A stretch of 64,000 nucleotides of DNA, taken from positions 1,860,001-1,924,000 of the forward strand of contig CAXXUJ010000001.1 of assembly GCA_963677695.2 (NCBI GenBank), written 5' to 3'. The translations under genes were made by a program, and so were the position numbers. The notes beneath the pieces are model-generated. The model had not been told where the DNA came from, ran no database searches, and saw nothing but the letters and a program-made list of their open reading frames with translations. This document shows positions 48,766 to 57,604 of this stretch, in pieces (position 1 is the first letter of the stretch; every line of letters starts with the position of its first letter). This DNA comes from SABI01 sp963677695 (lineage in GTDB: Bacteria; Spirochaetota; Spirochaetia; Sphaerochaetales; Sphaerochaetaceae).

Positions 48766-50178
48766 TTAGAAACTGTACTGTACTTTGAGATAGAACTGAT
48801 CCATTCCATCTGCCATGCCGAAACTCGTGTAGGGATCCGAAACCACTTCTCCCTCACTGTTTTTCTGCAGACTGAAGAAAAGGTTCGCTCCCAGTTCTAT
48901 ATCAAGTGCATCAACTGCCTGATACGTGAGTGACGGGGAAATGAGAAAGTCTCCAAGTTTTGTGTTCTCATCCGCATCATTGTAATCGGAGGGGAAATTA
49001 TAAACCGTGGCCAGTGATGCTTTCAGGTAATCGTTGAACAGGGGCAGGGAGAAGGCTGCGACAAGGGTTGAAGCGTACTCTGAGGTCTGTGTGCTAATGA
49101 GAGGGCTGAGAAGTATCGTGTAGGCCTGATCGTAGTAATCCAAACTCTGGTCAGGGAGTTGTACGTTGTATGTGTAATCGCTCACTTTTTTAAAGTCCTT
49201 TGTTATTTTCTGAGAGAATGCGATGGTTGTCTGCAGTGTGTCAAAGAAGGTGTAGCCGGCACTGAGAACGTAATGGAAGAAGGGGTTGCGTATGGATATA
49301 TCATCTCCTTCCCAGTCTTCAGTGATGACGAAGGCTGCTTCTCCTCTGAAATCCAGCATGCCGAGCGGCAGGGCAAAGTCTCCCCCTATAATGTGTACCC
49401 TGTGGTAGGTGAGATCTATCACCGAAGGAATACCGAAGGTGAACCCTCCTTGTGTGATCTCTTCTGTTGTGATGCTCATATCGGGAACTTCATCCCATCC
49501 ATAGAAGTAACTGAAGGAGAAGTCGATAGAAGAGAGAAGCACGTTTGCACGGAGTCCTGCTTTGAAACTCTGTGGCGCTGCCTCAGGGTAGGTGAAATTC
49601 ACTGTAGGACTTCCCAGCTCGGCCGGGATGGACGATTCATAATCAGGGAGAGCGGGAGGTGTGAAGCGGGGTAGGAGCACTCCCTCTAGAATGAGGGTTT
49701 CAGAAGGGTAAAAGGTGAATGCCGCTCCGAGTACCGGTAGGGTCCGCTCCTCTCTTTCCTGCTTAGCCATGTTACTGAGATCGCTCATGTCGAGTGGATT
49801 GATGGTATCAGTGGGATTGATGCCGTCGGCACGTCCCCAGCTGATGCGCTGGTACCCGACCTTCACGTCGACATTCTCCAGATAAATCGAAAGGGAAAGT
49901 TCCTCAGGTTTCAGGGAGTAGAGGTTTTCAAAATTCTCCATATCTGCCAGGTCATCGACACTGAACAGGAGAGAGGTCTTCAGTTCCGTCTGCTCTGTCT
50001 CATAATCGATATCGAGACGGAAACGGGAGGAGAGGTCAAGATAATCCTCCCCGCTGTTCCACCAGGCGGGAACAACTATCTCGTTGTCTAATGCTCCGCC
50101 TATTGAAAGTCCTGTCCCGGCTGAAAGAGAGAAGAGGGGGAGAAGGAGGAAAAGAATGAAGAGTCCTCTATGTTTCAT
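48766..50178 (-). CDS. Outer-membrane beta-barrel protein of the RND export operon
   Basis: This 470-residue protein has a signal peptide ('GLFILFLLLPLFSLSAG') and alternating aromatic beta strands to a final 'DQFYLKVQYSF', the C-terminal Phe of outer-membrane barrels. 'YQRISWGRADGINPTDTINP' near residue 105 is the hallmark of DUF1302-like barrels that accompany MMPL-type pumps and LolA-like proteins. It is probably a long-chain or lipid transport barrel at the cell surface. It is the last gene of the three-gene operon, 18 bp after the LolA-like gene. Confidence 0.8.
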   Translation of the reverse strand: MKHRGLFILFLLLPLFSLSAGTGLSIGGALDNEIVVPAWWNSGEDYLDLSSRFRLDIDYETEQTELKTSLLFSVDDLADMENFENLYSLKPEELSLSIYLENVDVKVGYQRISWGRADGINPTDTINPLDMSDLSNMAKQEREERTLPVLGAAFTFYPSETLILEGVLLPRFTPPALPDYESSIPAELGSPTVNFTYPEAAPQSFKAGLRANVLLSSIDFSFSYFYGWDEVPDMSITTEEITQGGFTFGIPSVIDLTYHRVHIIGGDFALPLGMLDFRGEAAFVITEDWEGDDISIRNPFFHYVLSAGYTFFDTLQTTIAFSQKITKDFKKVSDYTYNVQLPDQSLDYYDQAYTILLSPLISTQTSEYASTLVAAFSLPLFNDYLKASLATVYNFPSDYNDADENTKLGDFLISPSLTYQAVDALDIELGANLFFSLQKNSEGEVVSDPYTSFGMADGMDQFYLKVQYSF

Positions 50179-50196
50179 ACTGTCGTCTCCTTCCGG

Positions 50197-51057
50197 TTAA
50201 TTGCCGCGCTTGAGGTACTGCTGGGTGAAGTACGAATCGTCAGGAGATGTGTGCATCTCCACGTTGAGAAGGTTCATGATCGTTTTATGGTGTTTCTCCG
50301 TATCCTCCACTTCGATGAGAGTAGGTATCCAGGAGCCCTCCATATTGATCACATCCATAATATGCATCTGTTTCACATTGGTACCATTGGTACTGAACAT
50401 AAAGGCCTGCAGGGGAACCAGCTTCTCCTTGCTGATCTTATACACTGTCCGTGCGTATCCATCTTCGCTGTCAGGGGTAATGGAAGCAGCTTCAATGACA
50501 TAGCAGGACTCTGAGTCGACTATCTCATCTTCGAATCTCGTATAGGTGAATTCCTCGATATTCTTCCCTTCCATATCACTGTAGGTGATATCGCTTCCCA
50601 TGAAACTGTCCCCCTTGCCTGATGAGACGATCTTTCTCACCTTGCCAAGTTCTGGAAGGTAGAGCCACATATCGGAATCCCCGTCAGGGGTCTCGATCAT
50701 AAGAAAACCCGTCCCCTCGATATCTGCAGGAGATCTGAAATGGAGAACGGACCTGCTCAGTCCGTCGCTCTCCTTCGATTTTATGGAGAGCTCTCTCACC
50801 CTCTTATTCCCCTTATCGTTTTCAAGGGTCATGATGATATCTGATGAGATATCACTGGCAATGAGGGTATCATTCGCTTTTTCCATGATCTCCTTTCCTG
50901 TAAGCCCGTCATCACCGCTGTAGGGGGAGAAATGGAATTCTTCAGGCACCTGTTGAGCCTGACTTGCTGTTTCCTTTTCTCCTGAGCCTCCTGCCCAGAG
51001 CAAAAGAGAGGTGATGAGGGAAAAGATGATGATGAGCGTGTATCGTGCGTGTTTCAT
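50197..51057 (-). CDS. LolA-like outer-membrane lipoprotein-sorting protein
   Basis: This 286-residue periplasmic protein has a signal peptide ('TLIIIFSLITSLLLWAGG') and then a COG2834-type fold. Landmarks are 'GKEIMEKANDTLIASDISSD', 'LSRSVLHFRSPADIEGTGFL', 'WLYLPELGKVRKIVSSGKGD' and 'GSDITYSDMEGKN'. It should carry a lipid or hydrophobic compound from the pump to the outer-membrane barrel. It lies between the pump gene (16 bp) and the barrel gene (18 bp), the usual order in this kind of export operon. Confidence 0.85.
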   Translation of the reverse strand: MKHARYTLIIIFSLITSLLLWAGGSGEKETASQAQQVPEEFHFSPYSGDDGLTGKEIMEKANDTLIASDISSDIIMTLENDKGNKRVRELSIKSKESDGLSRSVLHFRSPADIEGTGFLMIETPDGDSDMWLYLPELGKVRKIVSSGKGDSFMGSDITYSDMEGKNIEEFTYTRFEDEIVDSESCYVIEAASITPDSEDGYARTVYKISKEKLVPLQAFMFSTNGTNVKQMHIMDVINMEGSWIPTLIEVEDTEKHHKTIMNLLNVEMHTSPDDSYFTQQYLKRGN

Positions 51058-51073
51058 AGGTGACTCCTTTTGA

Positions 51074-53398
51074 TTATTCCGTTCTTGAAAGGGTTTCTCT
51101 TGCCCCTTTTCTGATTGTCTTGTGTAGGGCTGTACGTTTCTCCATGATAGTGAGGATGGCAGGAATGATGGTCAGAGATCCGAGAGAGGAGGTTGCCATG
51201 GTGAGAGCGACCATGGCCCCGAGAATTCCTACGCTTGCTAGGCTGGAAAAGATGAGGATAAGGAACCCTGCACCGACTGAGAGTGCATTGTAGACGATCG
51301 CCTTTCCTGTGGTCCTGTGGGTATTCCTGATAGCTTCAGCAACATCGATTCCGAAGGTGCGTTCGCTGATGTAGTGCGAAATATAGTGAATCGTATAATC
51401 TATCCCGATCCCTATCGCCACGCTTGCTATCAGTACGGTGGCAATATCGAGTGGGAGATCAAGATGTCCCATCAGACCAAAATTGAACAGGATCGTGATG
51501 ATGATCGGGATGGTGGATATCGCTCCCAGGTAGAGGGATCGGAAGATGAGGGAGGTGATGAGGAGAACAAGGATAAGCGAGACGGTGATGCTGAGCAGCT
51601 GGCTTTTAACAATGAGTTCACTGAGGACCGACATTGCTGTGATACGTCCGGTGGGGGTGATCGTGATTCCCTCCAGATCGATATTTTCTGCAATGTACGT
51701 TTTCATCTCCTGTTCGAAGGCGTTCATCGCCGTCAGATTCGAACTCTTCACAAAAAGAGTGACGTTCGCTTTACTGTAATCATAATTGACCAGGTTCTCC
51801 AGAGTAGACTCATCCCCGGTAAGGGAGTAGAGAAGAAGGTACTGACTGACAAGGTTTTTTGACTGAGGAATTGCATCAAACGTTTCGTCATCTGCATGCA
51901 TCACCCTGTTCATCTCCTTGAGCACATCGGACAGGGACTGGGAACTTCCGACGAAATCGAAGCTTTCGGCAAACGCCTGAAGATCGCTGATCGATTTCAA
52001 CACCTCGGGATCCTTCATCCTGTCTGCCTCGTCACTCTCAAACACGATCTGCATCGTCATCGTTCCGGTGAAATTGGTATTGAAGAACTCATTGTCCTGC
52101 ATGACCGAGGAATCCTTGCCGAACATCTGCACCAGGTCGCTTTCGACCCTGAGACGTGTGATTCCGGTGACCGAGAAGATGATAAGGACAAGAACGATGA
52201 GGAGGATGACTCCTTTCCTGTGTGAAGAGAAACTCCCCAGGGAGGCCAGAGCGGAGCCCAGACGACCGGCATGTTCTTCATCGGTGTGGTAGGCGCTTCT
52301 TCTCCTGGAAGGCAGTGGAGCGATGTAGAGTAGAGCTGGGATAAAGGTCAGAGAGAAGAAGAGTGCGCACATCACTCCTATGGCGGTGAATATGCCGAAC
52401 TCCCTGATCATATCGATATCGCTGCTGAGAAAGGAGAGAAAGCCTGCTATCGTGGTCAGTCCAGCCATCAGGACGGCAACTCCTGTCTGCTGTATCGTTT
52501 CTCTCATGAGATAGTCTCTCTCCTCGCTTTTGATGGTCATGAACCTGTTGATGATATGTATACCGTAGGCGCTTCCGATCGCTATCAGAATTGTTGGGAC
52601 CACCGTTGTCATGATCGACAGGGGAATGTTCATGATCGACATGATCCCGAGCGTCCACACCGCACTGATGATCACCGTGAGGATGGGGAGAATGACACCC
52701 CGTACATTTCTGAAACTGAGAAAGAGGATGGTGAGAATGACAAGAACGACAAGAGGAGAGAGGAAGATAAGATCGGAGGTGATGATATTCTTCACCTCAC
52801 TGAGTGTCGCTCCTTCTCCCGCGACCCGGTAGGTCTCTCCGTCACTTTTCACTTCACTGATGATGCTCTTGATCTCAGTAAGCATCTGCTCACGGTGTTC
52901 CCCGTTCTCTATCTGGATCAGGATCAGTGCGGCAGTCTCATCGCTCGAGATGAACGTCCCTTTGTAGAGCCTGTTCGTCGTGATTTCTTTACGGAATGCC
53001 TCTATCTCTTCTTCGTTTTTCGGGAGATGATCCAGGATCTTGGTCACCTCTATCCCTTCATCACTCCCCTGGATCAGATCGAGATTCACAGGACTGAGGA
53101 CACTCCCGACCCCTTCGATGGCACTGAATCTTCTGGTGAGGATATCGAGCTTTTCAATGTTTTGAACAGTAAACAGAGGGTTGGCAATAAGGCCGACGAT
53201 AATGAATTCCTGCTTAGGGAAGATCTGGTCCACTTTCTCAAGAAATACGGCTTCGGGAAGGTCTGAAGGAATTGCCTTTGTGATATCTGCTTCCACTTCC
53301 AGGTTCATGATCATGACTGAGAAGAAGATTGTAAGGAACGCCACGATCATGATCAGCAGACGTGGAAATCGGATAATAAGTGACGACAACAGTTTCAT
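51074..53398 (-). CDS. RND-superfamily MMPL-type exporter
   Basis: This 774-residue inner-membrane pump has two RND halves, each with a large periplasmic loop after the first helix and five or six further helices. 'IAIGSAYGIHIINRFMTIKS' and 'VAIGIGIDYTIHYISHYISE' are matching motifs of the two halves, with Asp/His typical of proton relay. It likely moves lipids or other hydrophobic molecules to the LolA-like protein and the barrel. The ATG at 53398 follows AGGAG by 7 bases; the earlier in-frame ATG at 53422 is weaker. A TetR gene is divergent from it. Confidence 0.9.
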   Translation of the reverse strand: MKLLSSLIIRFPRLLIMIVAFLTIFFSVMIMNLEVEADITKAIPSDLPEAVFLEKVDQIFPKQEFIIVGLIANPLFTVQNIEKLDILTRRFSAIEGVGSVLSPVNLDLIQGSDEGIEVTKILDHLPKNEEEIEAFRKEITTNRLYKGTFISSDETAALILIQIENGEHREQMLTEIKSIISEVKSDGETYRVAGEGATLSEVKNIITSDLIFLSPLVVLVILTILFLSFRNVRGVILPILTVIISAVWTLGIMSIMNIPLSIMTTVVPTILIAIGSAYGIHIINRFMTIKSEERDYLMRETIQQTGVAVLMAGLTTIAGFLSFLSSDIDMIREFGIFTAIGVMCALFFSLTFIPALLYIAPLPSRRRSAYHTDEEHAGRLGSALASLGSFSSHRKGVILLIVLVLIIFSVTGITRLRVESDLVQMFGKDSSVMQDNEFFNTNFTGTMTMQIVFESDEADRMKDPEVLKSISDLQAFAESFDFVGSSQSLSDVLKEMNRVMHADDETFDAIPQSKNLVSQYLLLYSLTGDESTLENLVNYDYSKANVTLFVKSSNLTAMNAFEQEMKTYIAENIDLEGITITPTGRITAMSVLSELIVKSQLLSITVSLILVLLITSLIFRSLYLGAISTIPIIITILFNFGLMGHLDLPLDIATVLIASVAIGIGIDYTIHYISHYISERTFGIDVAEAIRNTHRTTGKAIVYNALSVGAGFLILIFSSLASVGILGAMVALTMATSSLGSLTIIPAILTIMEKRTALHKTIRKGARETLSRTE

Positions 53399-53467
53399 AC
53401 CTTTTCTCCTCTCAGTCTTCATTCGAGTGTTTCCATATCGGTTGTAGTCTTTTTAGTAATGAACACA

Positions 53468-53496
53468 TTGTATAGAAACAGACATGCTATTATGAT
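53468..53496 (+). promoter_or_regulatory. Promoter of the TetR gene
   Basis: TTGTAT (53468-53473), 17 bp, TATGAT (53491-53496). It lies between the divergent MMPL and TetR genes. Confidence 0.5.
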
Positions 53497-53569
53497 AAAG
53501 TCAGAATGTCGCTGTTTTATAGTGGGTTCTTTTAAGGAACTGACTGTTCAGAGACAGTTGCTGCCTATT

Positions 53570-53620
53570 GTGTTCCTGAAGTGTCATATCGAGGAGCAGA
53601 GTGTCAGAGTGCAGGAACAC
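53570..53620. promoter_or_regulatory. Long-spaced inverted repeat upstream of tetR
   Basis: GTGTTCCTG (53570-53578) and CAGGAACAC (53612-53620) are exact reverse complements 33 bp apart, each just outside a GTGTCA-like word. They end 13 bp before the TetR start codon. It may be a two-site operator or an mRNA structure. Confidence 0.4.
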
Positions 53621-53633
53621 CAGGAGGTGCGTC

Positions 53634-54239
53634 ATGTCAAGAGAAAATGAATATACCACGGGTCACAGAAAAGAGGATAGGAGAACACAGTACACGAAAA
53701 TGGTCCTTTCCCAGAGTCTTCTCTCCCTGATGCATGACAAAGAGATCAGGAAGATCACTGTCACCGAGATCTGCCGGAAGGCCGATGTGAACCGCAATAC
53801 CTTCTACAAGTATTATTACGGTCCTGAAGACCTCCTTGCGACAATCGAGGACGGCCTCCTTGAGATCATTACTACATCTCTGTCTCAGATCGATGATCTG
53901 GACCGGACGGGCCGCAGCCTTCTTCTCATTCTCAAGGAAAACAAGGATCTGAGTCGTGTGATGCTCTCTGAGAACGGGAATCAGGACTTTCTGAAGAAGA
54001 TTCTTCAGATGACCAGGAGTTCCTTCCTCGAAGAGTGGAAACTGCAGGTGCATTCAGAGAAGCAAGGGATGATAGAGAATATGTACACCTTCGGTGTCGG
54101 GGGGATGATAGCACTGATCAGGAAGTGGGTGAGTGATGACTTCAAGGATGATATCGAAGATATCGTGAGTTACTTCAAGTTCACCGATTCCATGATAAAG
54201 GAGCAGATTCAGAAATATTCAAAAGCAGCAGGAAAGTAA
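53634..54239 (+). CDS. TetR-family regulator
   Basis: This 201-residue regulator has an N-terminal TetR helix-turn-helix ('LMHDKEIRKITVTEICRKAD', 'VNRNTFYKYYYGPEDLLATI'). A helical C-terminal domain of the TetR_C_8 type contains 'FLKKILQMTRSSFLEEWK'. It is divergent from the MMPL-LolA-barrel operon, with 235 bp between starts, and most likely controls that operon in response to an exported compound. GGAGG lies 6 bases ahead of the ATG; the longer in-frame start at 53601 is not supported. Confidence 0.87.
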   Translation: MSRENEYTTGHRKEDRRTQYTKMVLSQSLLSLMHDKEIRKITVTEICRKADVNRNTFYKYYYGPEDLLATIEDGLLEIITTSLSQIDDLDRTGRSLLLILKENKDLSRVMLSENGNQDFLKKILQMTRSSFLEEWKLQVHSEKQGMIENMYTFGVGGMIALIRKWVSDDFKDDIEDIVSYFKFTDSMIKEQIQKYSKAAGK

Positions 54240-54300
54240 AGCTGTTCCCGGATACGATGAAGGTCTCCGGGAAGAAAGTTACTTCATATGAAAAGGCTTC

Positions 54301-55584
54301 TCAATATGAGAAGGCCTCGAAGTGGATCTGATGTGATTTTATACCGAGAGTGTAGAGCGCTTCAGTGACGATCACTCTCACACCGGGAGAGGAGCAGAGG
54401 AAGTAATGGGCATCCGCCGGATGTTCAATCTCCTTTTTGAACAGCTCTGCAGTGTAGAGAATTCCGTCCTCCTTGTACACATAGGTGCGTATCTGTAGGT
54501 TCTTGATACTCTGTTCCAGCTCCTTCAGTTCCTCTTCGAACAGGAGTTCCTCCCTCTGAGTCACTGCAAGAAAGGCTTCCACCTTCCCCTTTGGAGCATC
54601 ATGTTTCATGTTCCTGAGGAGTGCGAGAATAGGTACGATCCCGATACCCGAACCTATGAGGACATTGGAAGGTTCTTCCGTATTCGGAATGAAGTTTCCG
54701 AAACCGCCGTTTATCTTTACCGTATCACCTTCTTTCAGCTTCTCCAGAGAAGTGGTGAAATCACCGAGCGCCTTGATCCCAAGCATCACCTTTCCTTCAT
54801 GGGGATTGGAGAGGAAAGAAAACGGATGTTCTTCAAGTTTCATTCCCTTCTTGAGAATCCTCAGGTAACCGAACTGTCCCGCTCTGTACCTGAGACGTCT
54901 TGCACCCTTCGGTTCAAGGCTGAGTACCAGTGTCTCGACCTCATTTCTCACACTCACGACCTGCAGAACAGGAAGGAAAAGTTTTCTCACCCTGGAATAG
55001 ACAACGATTGCCAGCACTGACAGTGGGAAATAGGTCCCGTAGCCGTTGACGAACGAGTAGGAGGTGTAGAGGAAATCAGATTCATTCACGTGGATGAAGG
55101 AGATGAAAGCAAAGGCTATGAACAGGTAGGTGTGGATGATCTTGAGTAGATCATATGATACCTTTTTCAGATTTTCGAATTTCCCGAAGAGCGCCTTCCG
55201 TATACGTTTTGTGAACGGAGTGTCGATCCAGATGGAGGCAAGGAACAACAGAACGGTCCACAGGAAGAATAGTACGATACTCGAGCCTTCCAGCTGCTTT
55301 CCTGTAAAAAGTTTATAGGCTCCATGGTAGTAGATGCTGATCGTCAGGAAAATTCCTGAGATCGCATGAAAACCGACCATTCTGTCGTAGGGGAAGAATT
55401 TCTGCAGACGTGGTATCTTCACTGAAATGAGCAGGTGGTTGAATACCCAGTAATAGGTGAAGATCGATAGGGTGTAGTTTAGTGCGCTCCCTACAGTGAT
55501 GAAAGCAAGGTCCATCATGTAGAGCACTGACTGCACAGCAGGAATGATGCCGTATATGAGGATAAGCAGAGAGAGGCGTGCCAT
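54301..55584 (-). CDS. Ferric-reductase-like transmembrane flavocytochrome
   Basis: This 427-residue protein has about six helices with His pairs: 'FHAISGIFLTISIYYHGAYK' near residue 77 and 'KIIHTYLFIAFAFISFIHVN' near residue 150, the haem-ligand spacing of ferric reductases and NADPH oxidases. A cytoplasmic FAD/NAD domain follows: 'FRYRAGQF'-type strand read as 'LRYRAGQFGYLRI', then 'EEHPFSFLSNP', 'VLIGSGIGIVPILALL' and a closing 'FLCSSPGVRVIV'. It should pass electrons from NAD(P)H across the membrane. The ATG at 55584 overlaps the stop of the gene before it; the final acceptor is unknown. Confidence 0.87.
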   Translation of the reverse strand: MARLSLLILIYGIIPAVQSVLYMMDLAFITVGSALNYTLSIFTYYWVFNHLLISVKIPRLQKFFPYDRMVGFHAISGIFLTISIYYHGAYKLFTGKQLEGSSIVLFFLWTVLLFLASIWIDTPFTKRIRKALFGKFENLKKVSYDLLKIIHTYLFIAFAFISFIHVNESDFLYTSYSFVNGYGTYFPLSVLAIVVYSRVRKLFLPVLQVVSVRNEVETLVLSLEPKGARRLRYRAGQFGYLRILKKGMKLEEHPFSFLSNPHEGKVMLGIKALGDFTTSLEKLKEGDTVKINGGFGNFIPNTEEPSNVLIGSGIGIVPILALLRNMKHDAPKGKVEAFLAVTQREELLFEEELKELEQSIKNLQIRTYVYKEDGILYTAELFKKEIEHPADAHYFLCSSPGVRVIVTEALYTLGIKSHQIHFEAFSY

Positions 55585-56063
55585 CACATCCTCTCCTGTA
55601 CCAGGGTGAACATCTCGGTGACCCACTTTTCATGCATTGCGTCGGTCTGACTGTTCCTCCCGTCATCGTAGTACGAGGATGCTGAAATCTCATCGACGCC
55701 CACTGAAGAGTCTGTTACAGCTGTTGTGGAATAGAAGGTCTTGTTTCCCATTCTGTAGAGATTGACAAGTACGAACCTCTCCTTGTCGCTTCTTCCTGAA
55801 AGGAATGATTCGATTTTAGAATCTATACCGCCGTCGCTTCCTGTATTGAGGATGGCAACAGGTTCTGTTGAGTTCTCAACTTTACTGAAGCCCATCCTGA
55901 ACGTTGCCTTGAGAGGAGCCTTCTGCTTTTTTATCTGCTTCTTGATATACTTTGTCGCTTCCATGTTCACTTCAGTCCTGTTCAGGTACACGACACTGAA
56001 ATTCTTTGCAAAGAGTGCTGTTCCCACTGCGAGAACGAGAATGAAAATTATTGTCCGTTTCAT
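55584..56063 (-). CDS. Secreted small protein of the redox operon, unknown
   Basis: This 159-residue protein has a signal peptide ('TIIFILVLAVGTALFA') and a soluble mature part of mixed alpha/beta character. Landmarks are 'MEATKYIKKQIKKQKAPLKA', 'VENSTEPVAILNTGSDGG' and 'HEKWVTEMFTLVQERM'. No haem CxxCH, iron-sulfur cysteines or FMN-binding motif are visible. Its stop overlaps the flavocytochrome ATG, so the two are made together and it may be a periplasmic partner or target. The family is not recognised. The start at 56063 is used; the longer frame to 56090 adds an unlikely Lys-rich lead. Confidence 0.7.
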   Translation of the reverse strand: MKRTIIFILVLAVGTALFAKNFSVVYLNRTEVNMEATKYIKKQIKKQKAPLKATFRMGFSKVENSTEPVAILNTGSDGGIDSKIESFLSGRSDKERFVLVNLYRMGNKTFYSTTAVTDSSVGVDEISASSYYDDGRNSQTDAMHEKWVTEMFTLVQERM

Positions 56064-56079
56064 ATTTTTTTCCGCCTTT

Positions 56080-56592
56080 CTACCATTCAAATATAATTGA
56101 GGAAGCCATCAGGCCTGCTCCTGCAATGCCGAGTGCCGCATGTAATGCAGTACCGCCGCCACCGCCGTCATCATCATCTTCACCTTCCACACCAGTGGCT
56201 GCTATCATCAGGATGCTTCCTGCTATACTCAAGGCCGCATGAAGCACATCCGATTTTTCCGCCTTTGCATCTGAGGGAGTGAAGATTCTATCGCTGTAGT
56301 TGAGAAATCCCACACCGATGTTTATCCCCGAAGTGACAGCTGCAGCCGTACCGAGAGATTCGTGAATATCCTTATCTACCAGTGCCGGATTGAACACACA
56401 TGCTGCAATTCCAAGGGCGGCAGAGGTGTAACCGAGTATCTTGTGCGTGTCCTGTAGGATCGTGTACATCTCGGGTCCCTGCATGAAATCGGTAAAAGAG
56501 AATGAGGTCGTATCCCCTGATGCTGCAGGTAGTTGTGCCAACATGATCATAATCAGAAGGAGTGTGCTGATTACCTTTTTTGCTCTGTTCAT
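56080..56592 (-). CDS. Four-helix membrane protein with paired histidines
   Basis: This 170-residue protein has a signal-like start ('VISTLLLIMIMLAQLPAAS') and four further helices, each preceded by a His: 'DTHKILGYTSAALGIAACV', 'IHESLGTAAAVTSGINIGVG', 'VLHAALSIAGSILMIAATG', 'ALHAALGIAGAGLMASSII'. The regular His placement suggests a b-type haem membrane cytochrome like cytochrome b561, with an acidic/Gly-rich loop between the last two helices. It is the first gene of the redox operon, 16 bp ahead of the secreted protein gene. Haem binding is inference; the family is not recognised. Confidence 0.7.
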   Translation of the reverse strand: MNRAKKVISTLLLIMIMLAQLPAASGDTTSFSFTDFMQGPEMYTILQDTHKILGYTSAALGIAACVFNPALVDKDIHESLGTAAAVTSGINIGVGFLNYSDRIFTPSDAKAEKSDVLHAALSIAGSILMIAATGVEGEDDDDGGGGGTALHAALGIAGAGLMASSIIFEW

Positions 56593-56851
56593 ATGTCTCC
56601 TCCATGTTTACATATAACTTACTTCTAACAATTTGGAATTATTATACAATAATTATGACAAAACAAGTAGTAATTAAAGTTAAAGAGAATATTAACAAAA
56701 TATAAACATCTAGGAATGCATGTAGATACAGATGAAGCCTTTCCTAGGCAGAAAAAAAGAAGCCGGCTCAGATTGAACCAGCTTCCTTGTTTTCGTGATG
56801 CGTGCTCATCACGGATTGATGGACGGTGAAGAGCCGTCCTGTTTTGTCGTG
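56593..56851. other. AT-rich spacer
   Basis: There is no gene. On the minus strand TATAAT (56641-56646) is a good -10 for the redox operon, but no convincing -35 at 17 bp is seen. The terminator of the next lipoprotein gene lies at 56752-56786. Confidence 0.5.
56752..56786 (-). terminator. Terminator of the Ala/Pro-linker lipoprotein gene
   Basis: On the minus strand GAAGC-TGG and CC-GGCTTC type arms (GAAGC/GCTTC outer, GG/CC inner) pair with one mismatch around an 11-base loop. A run of seven T follows (A run at 56752-56758). Confidence 0.8.
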
Positions 56852-57604
56852 TTAGCGACGTGGTACTGCAGTGAGAACACCTGAAACGTTCAGCATGTCA
56901 CCATTGAGAGTGACCTGGAGACCGCCGTCCCAGTAGTACATGGAATCAGCATCTGCGCTGTTCTTTGCAACGTCAGCTGCCCAGACCTTGGCGAAGTCGA
57001 TACCTGCGGTTGTGCCGTCAGCACTGAATGCCGGTTCGATCTCGTTCTTTGTTGTACCAACCTTCACGCTGTCAGTTGTTGTTTCAGGCAGTGTGAGAAC
57101 GCCGTTCTTGTCTGTGACGAAGCGGTAGGCTGTACCACGGTGGACATACTGAATGGTGATGGAACCGTCAGCATTCTTTGTTGCGTTGAGATTGTCGCTG
57201 GCGACCTGTGAAGCACCGTTTACACCGAAGAGGAAGAGACCGCGGAGAGCTGAGCTCATGGTGACCTTTCCTTCGATATCGTACAGAGCCATCATGAAGA
57301 GGTGAGTAGCACCTGCAACTGATGCACCTGTGCCTGCATCGAATGCATCTTCAGCTGCCATATAACGTACGTTTGACTTCCATGTGAAGTGGTTGTCGGC
57401 ATCAGCACCGGCAAGGTTCACCTGAAGGTCGATTAAGAGGTCTTCTGAACCGTCAGAAACGGGAGCAGCGGGTGCCGCAGGAGCTGCAGGAGCAGCTGCC
57501 GGTGCAGCAGCAGGTGCTGCAGCTTCTTCTTTGTCGCCTCCGCAAGAGACCATACCAAGAACAGTGATCATAACGATCAGCATCAAGAGAAATATTTTTT
57601 TCAT
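56852..57604 (-). CDS. Lipoprotein with Ala/Pro linker, unknown
   Basis: This 250-residue lipoprotein has a signal peptide with the lipobox 'MVSC' near residue 21. 'GGDKEEAAAPAAAPAAAPAA' and more AP repeats form a linker, then comes a compact domain. The domain is rich in beta strands ('ADNHFTWKSNVRYMAAE', 'THLFMMALYDIEGKVTMSSA', 'GSITIQYVHRGTAYRFVTDK'). No family is recognised. It has a terminator and a promoter-like TTGTGA/TATATA pair, so it is monocistronic. It is probably surface-anchored and abundant, by analogy to AP-linker lipoproteins. Its linker style matches the triple-phosphatase lipoprotein at 23619. Confidence 0.75.
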   Translation of the reverse strand: MKKIFLLMLIVMITVLGMVSCGGDKEEAAAPAAAPAAAPAAPAAPAAPVSDGSEDLLIDLQVNLAGADADNHFTWKSNVRYMAAEDAFDAGTGASVAGATHLFMMALYDIEGKVTMSSALRGLFLFGVNGASQVASDNLNATKNADGSITIQYVHRGTAYRFVTDKNGVLTLPETTTDSVKVGTTKNEIEPAFSADGTTAGIDFAKVWAADVAKNSADADSMYYWDGGLQVTLNGDMLNVSGVLTAVPRR

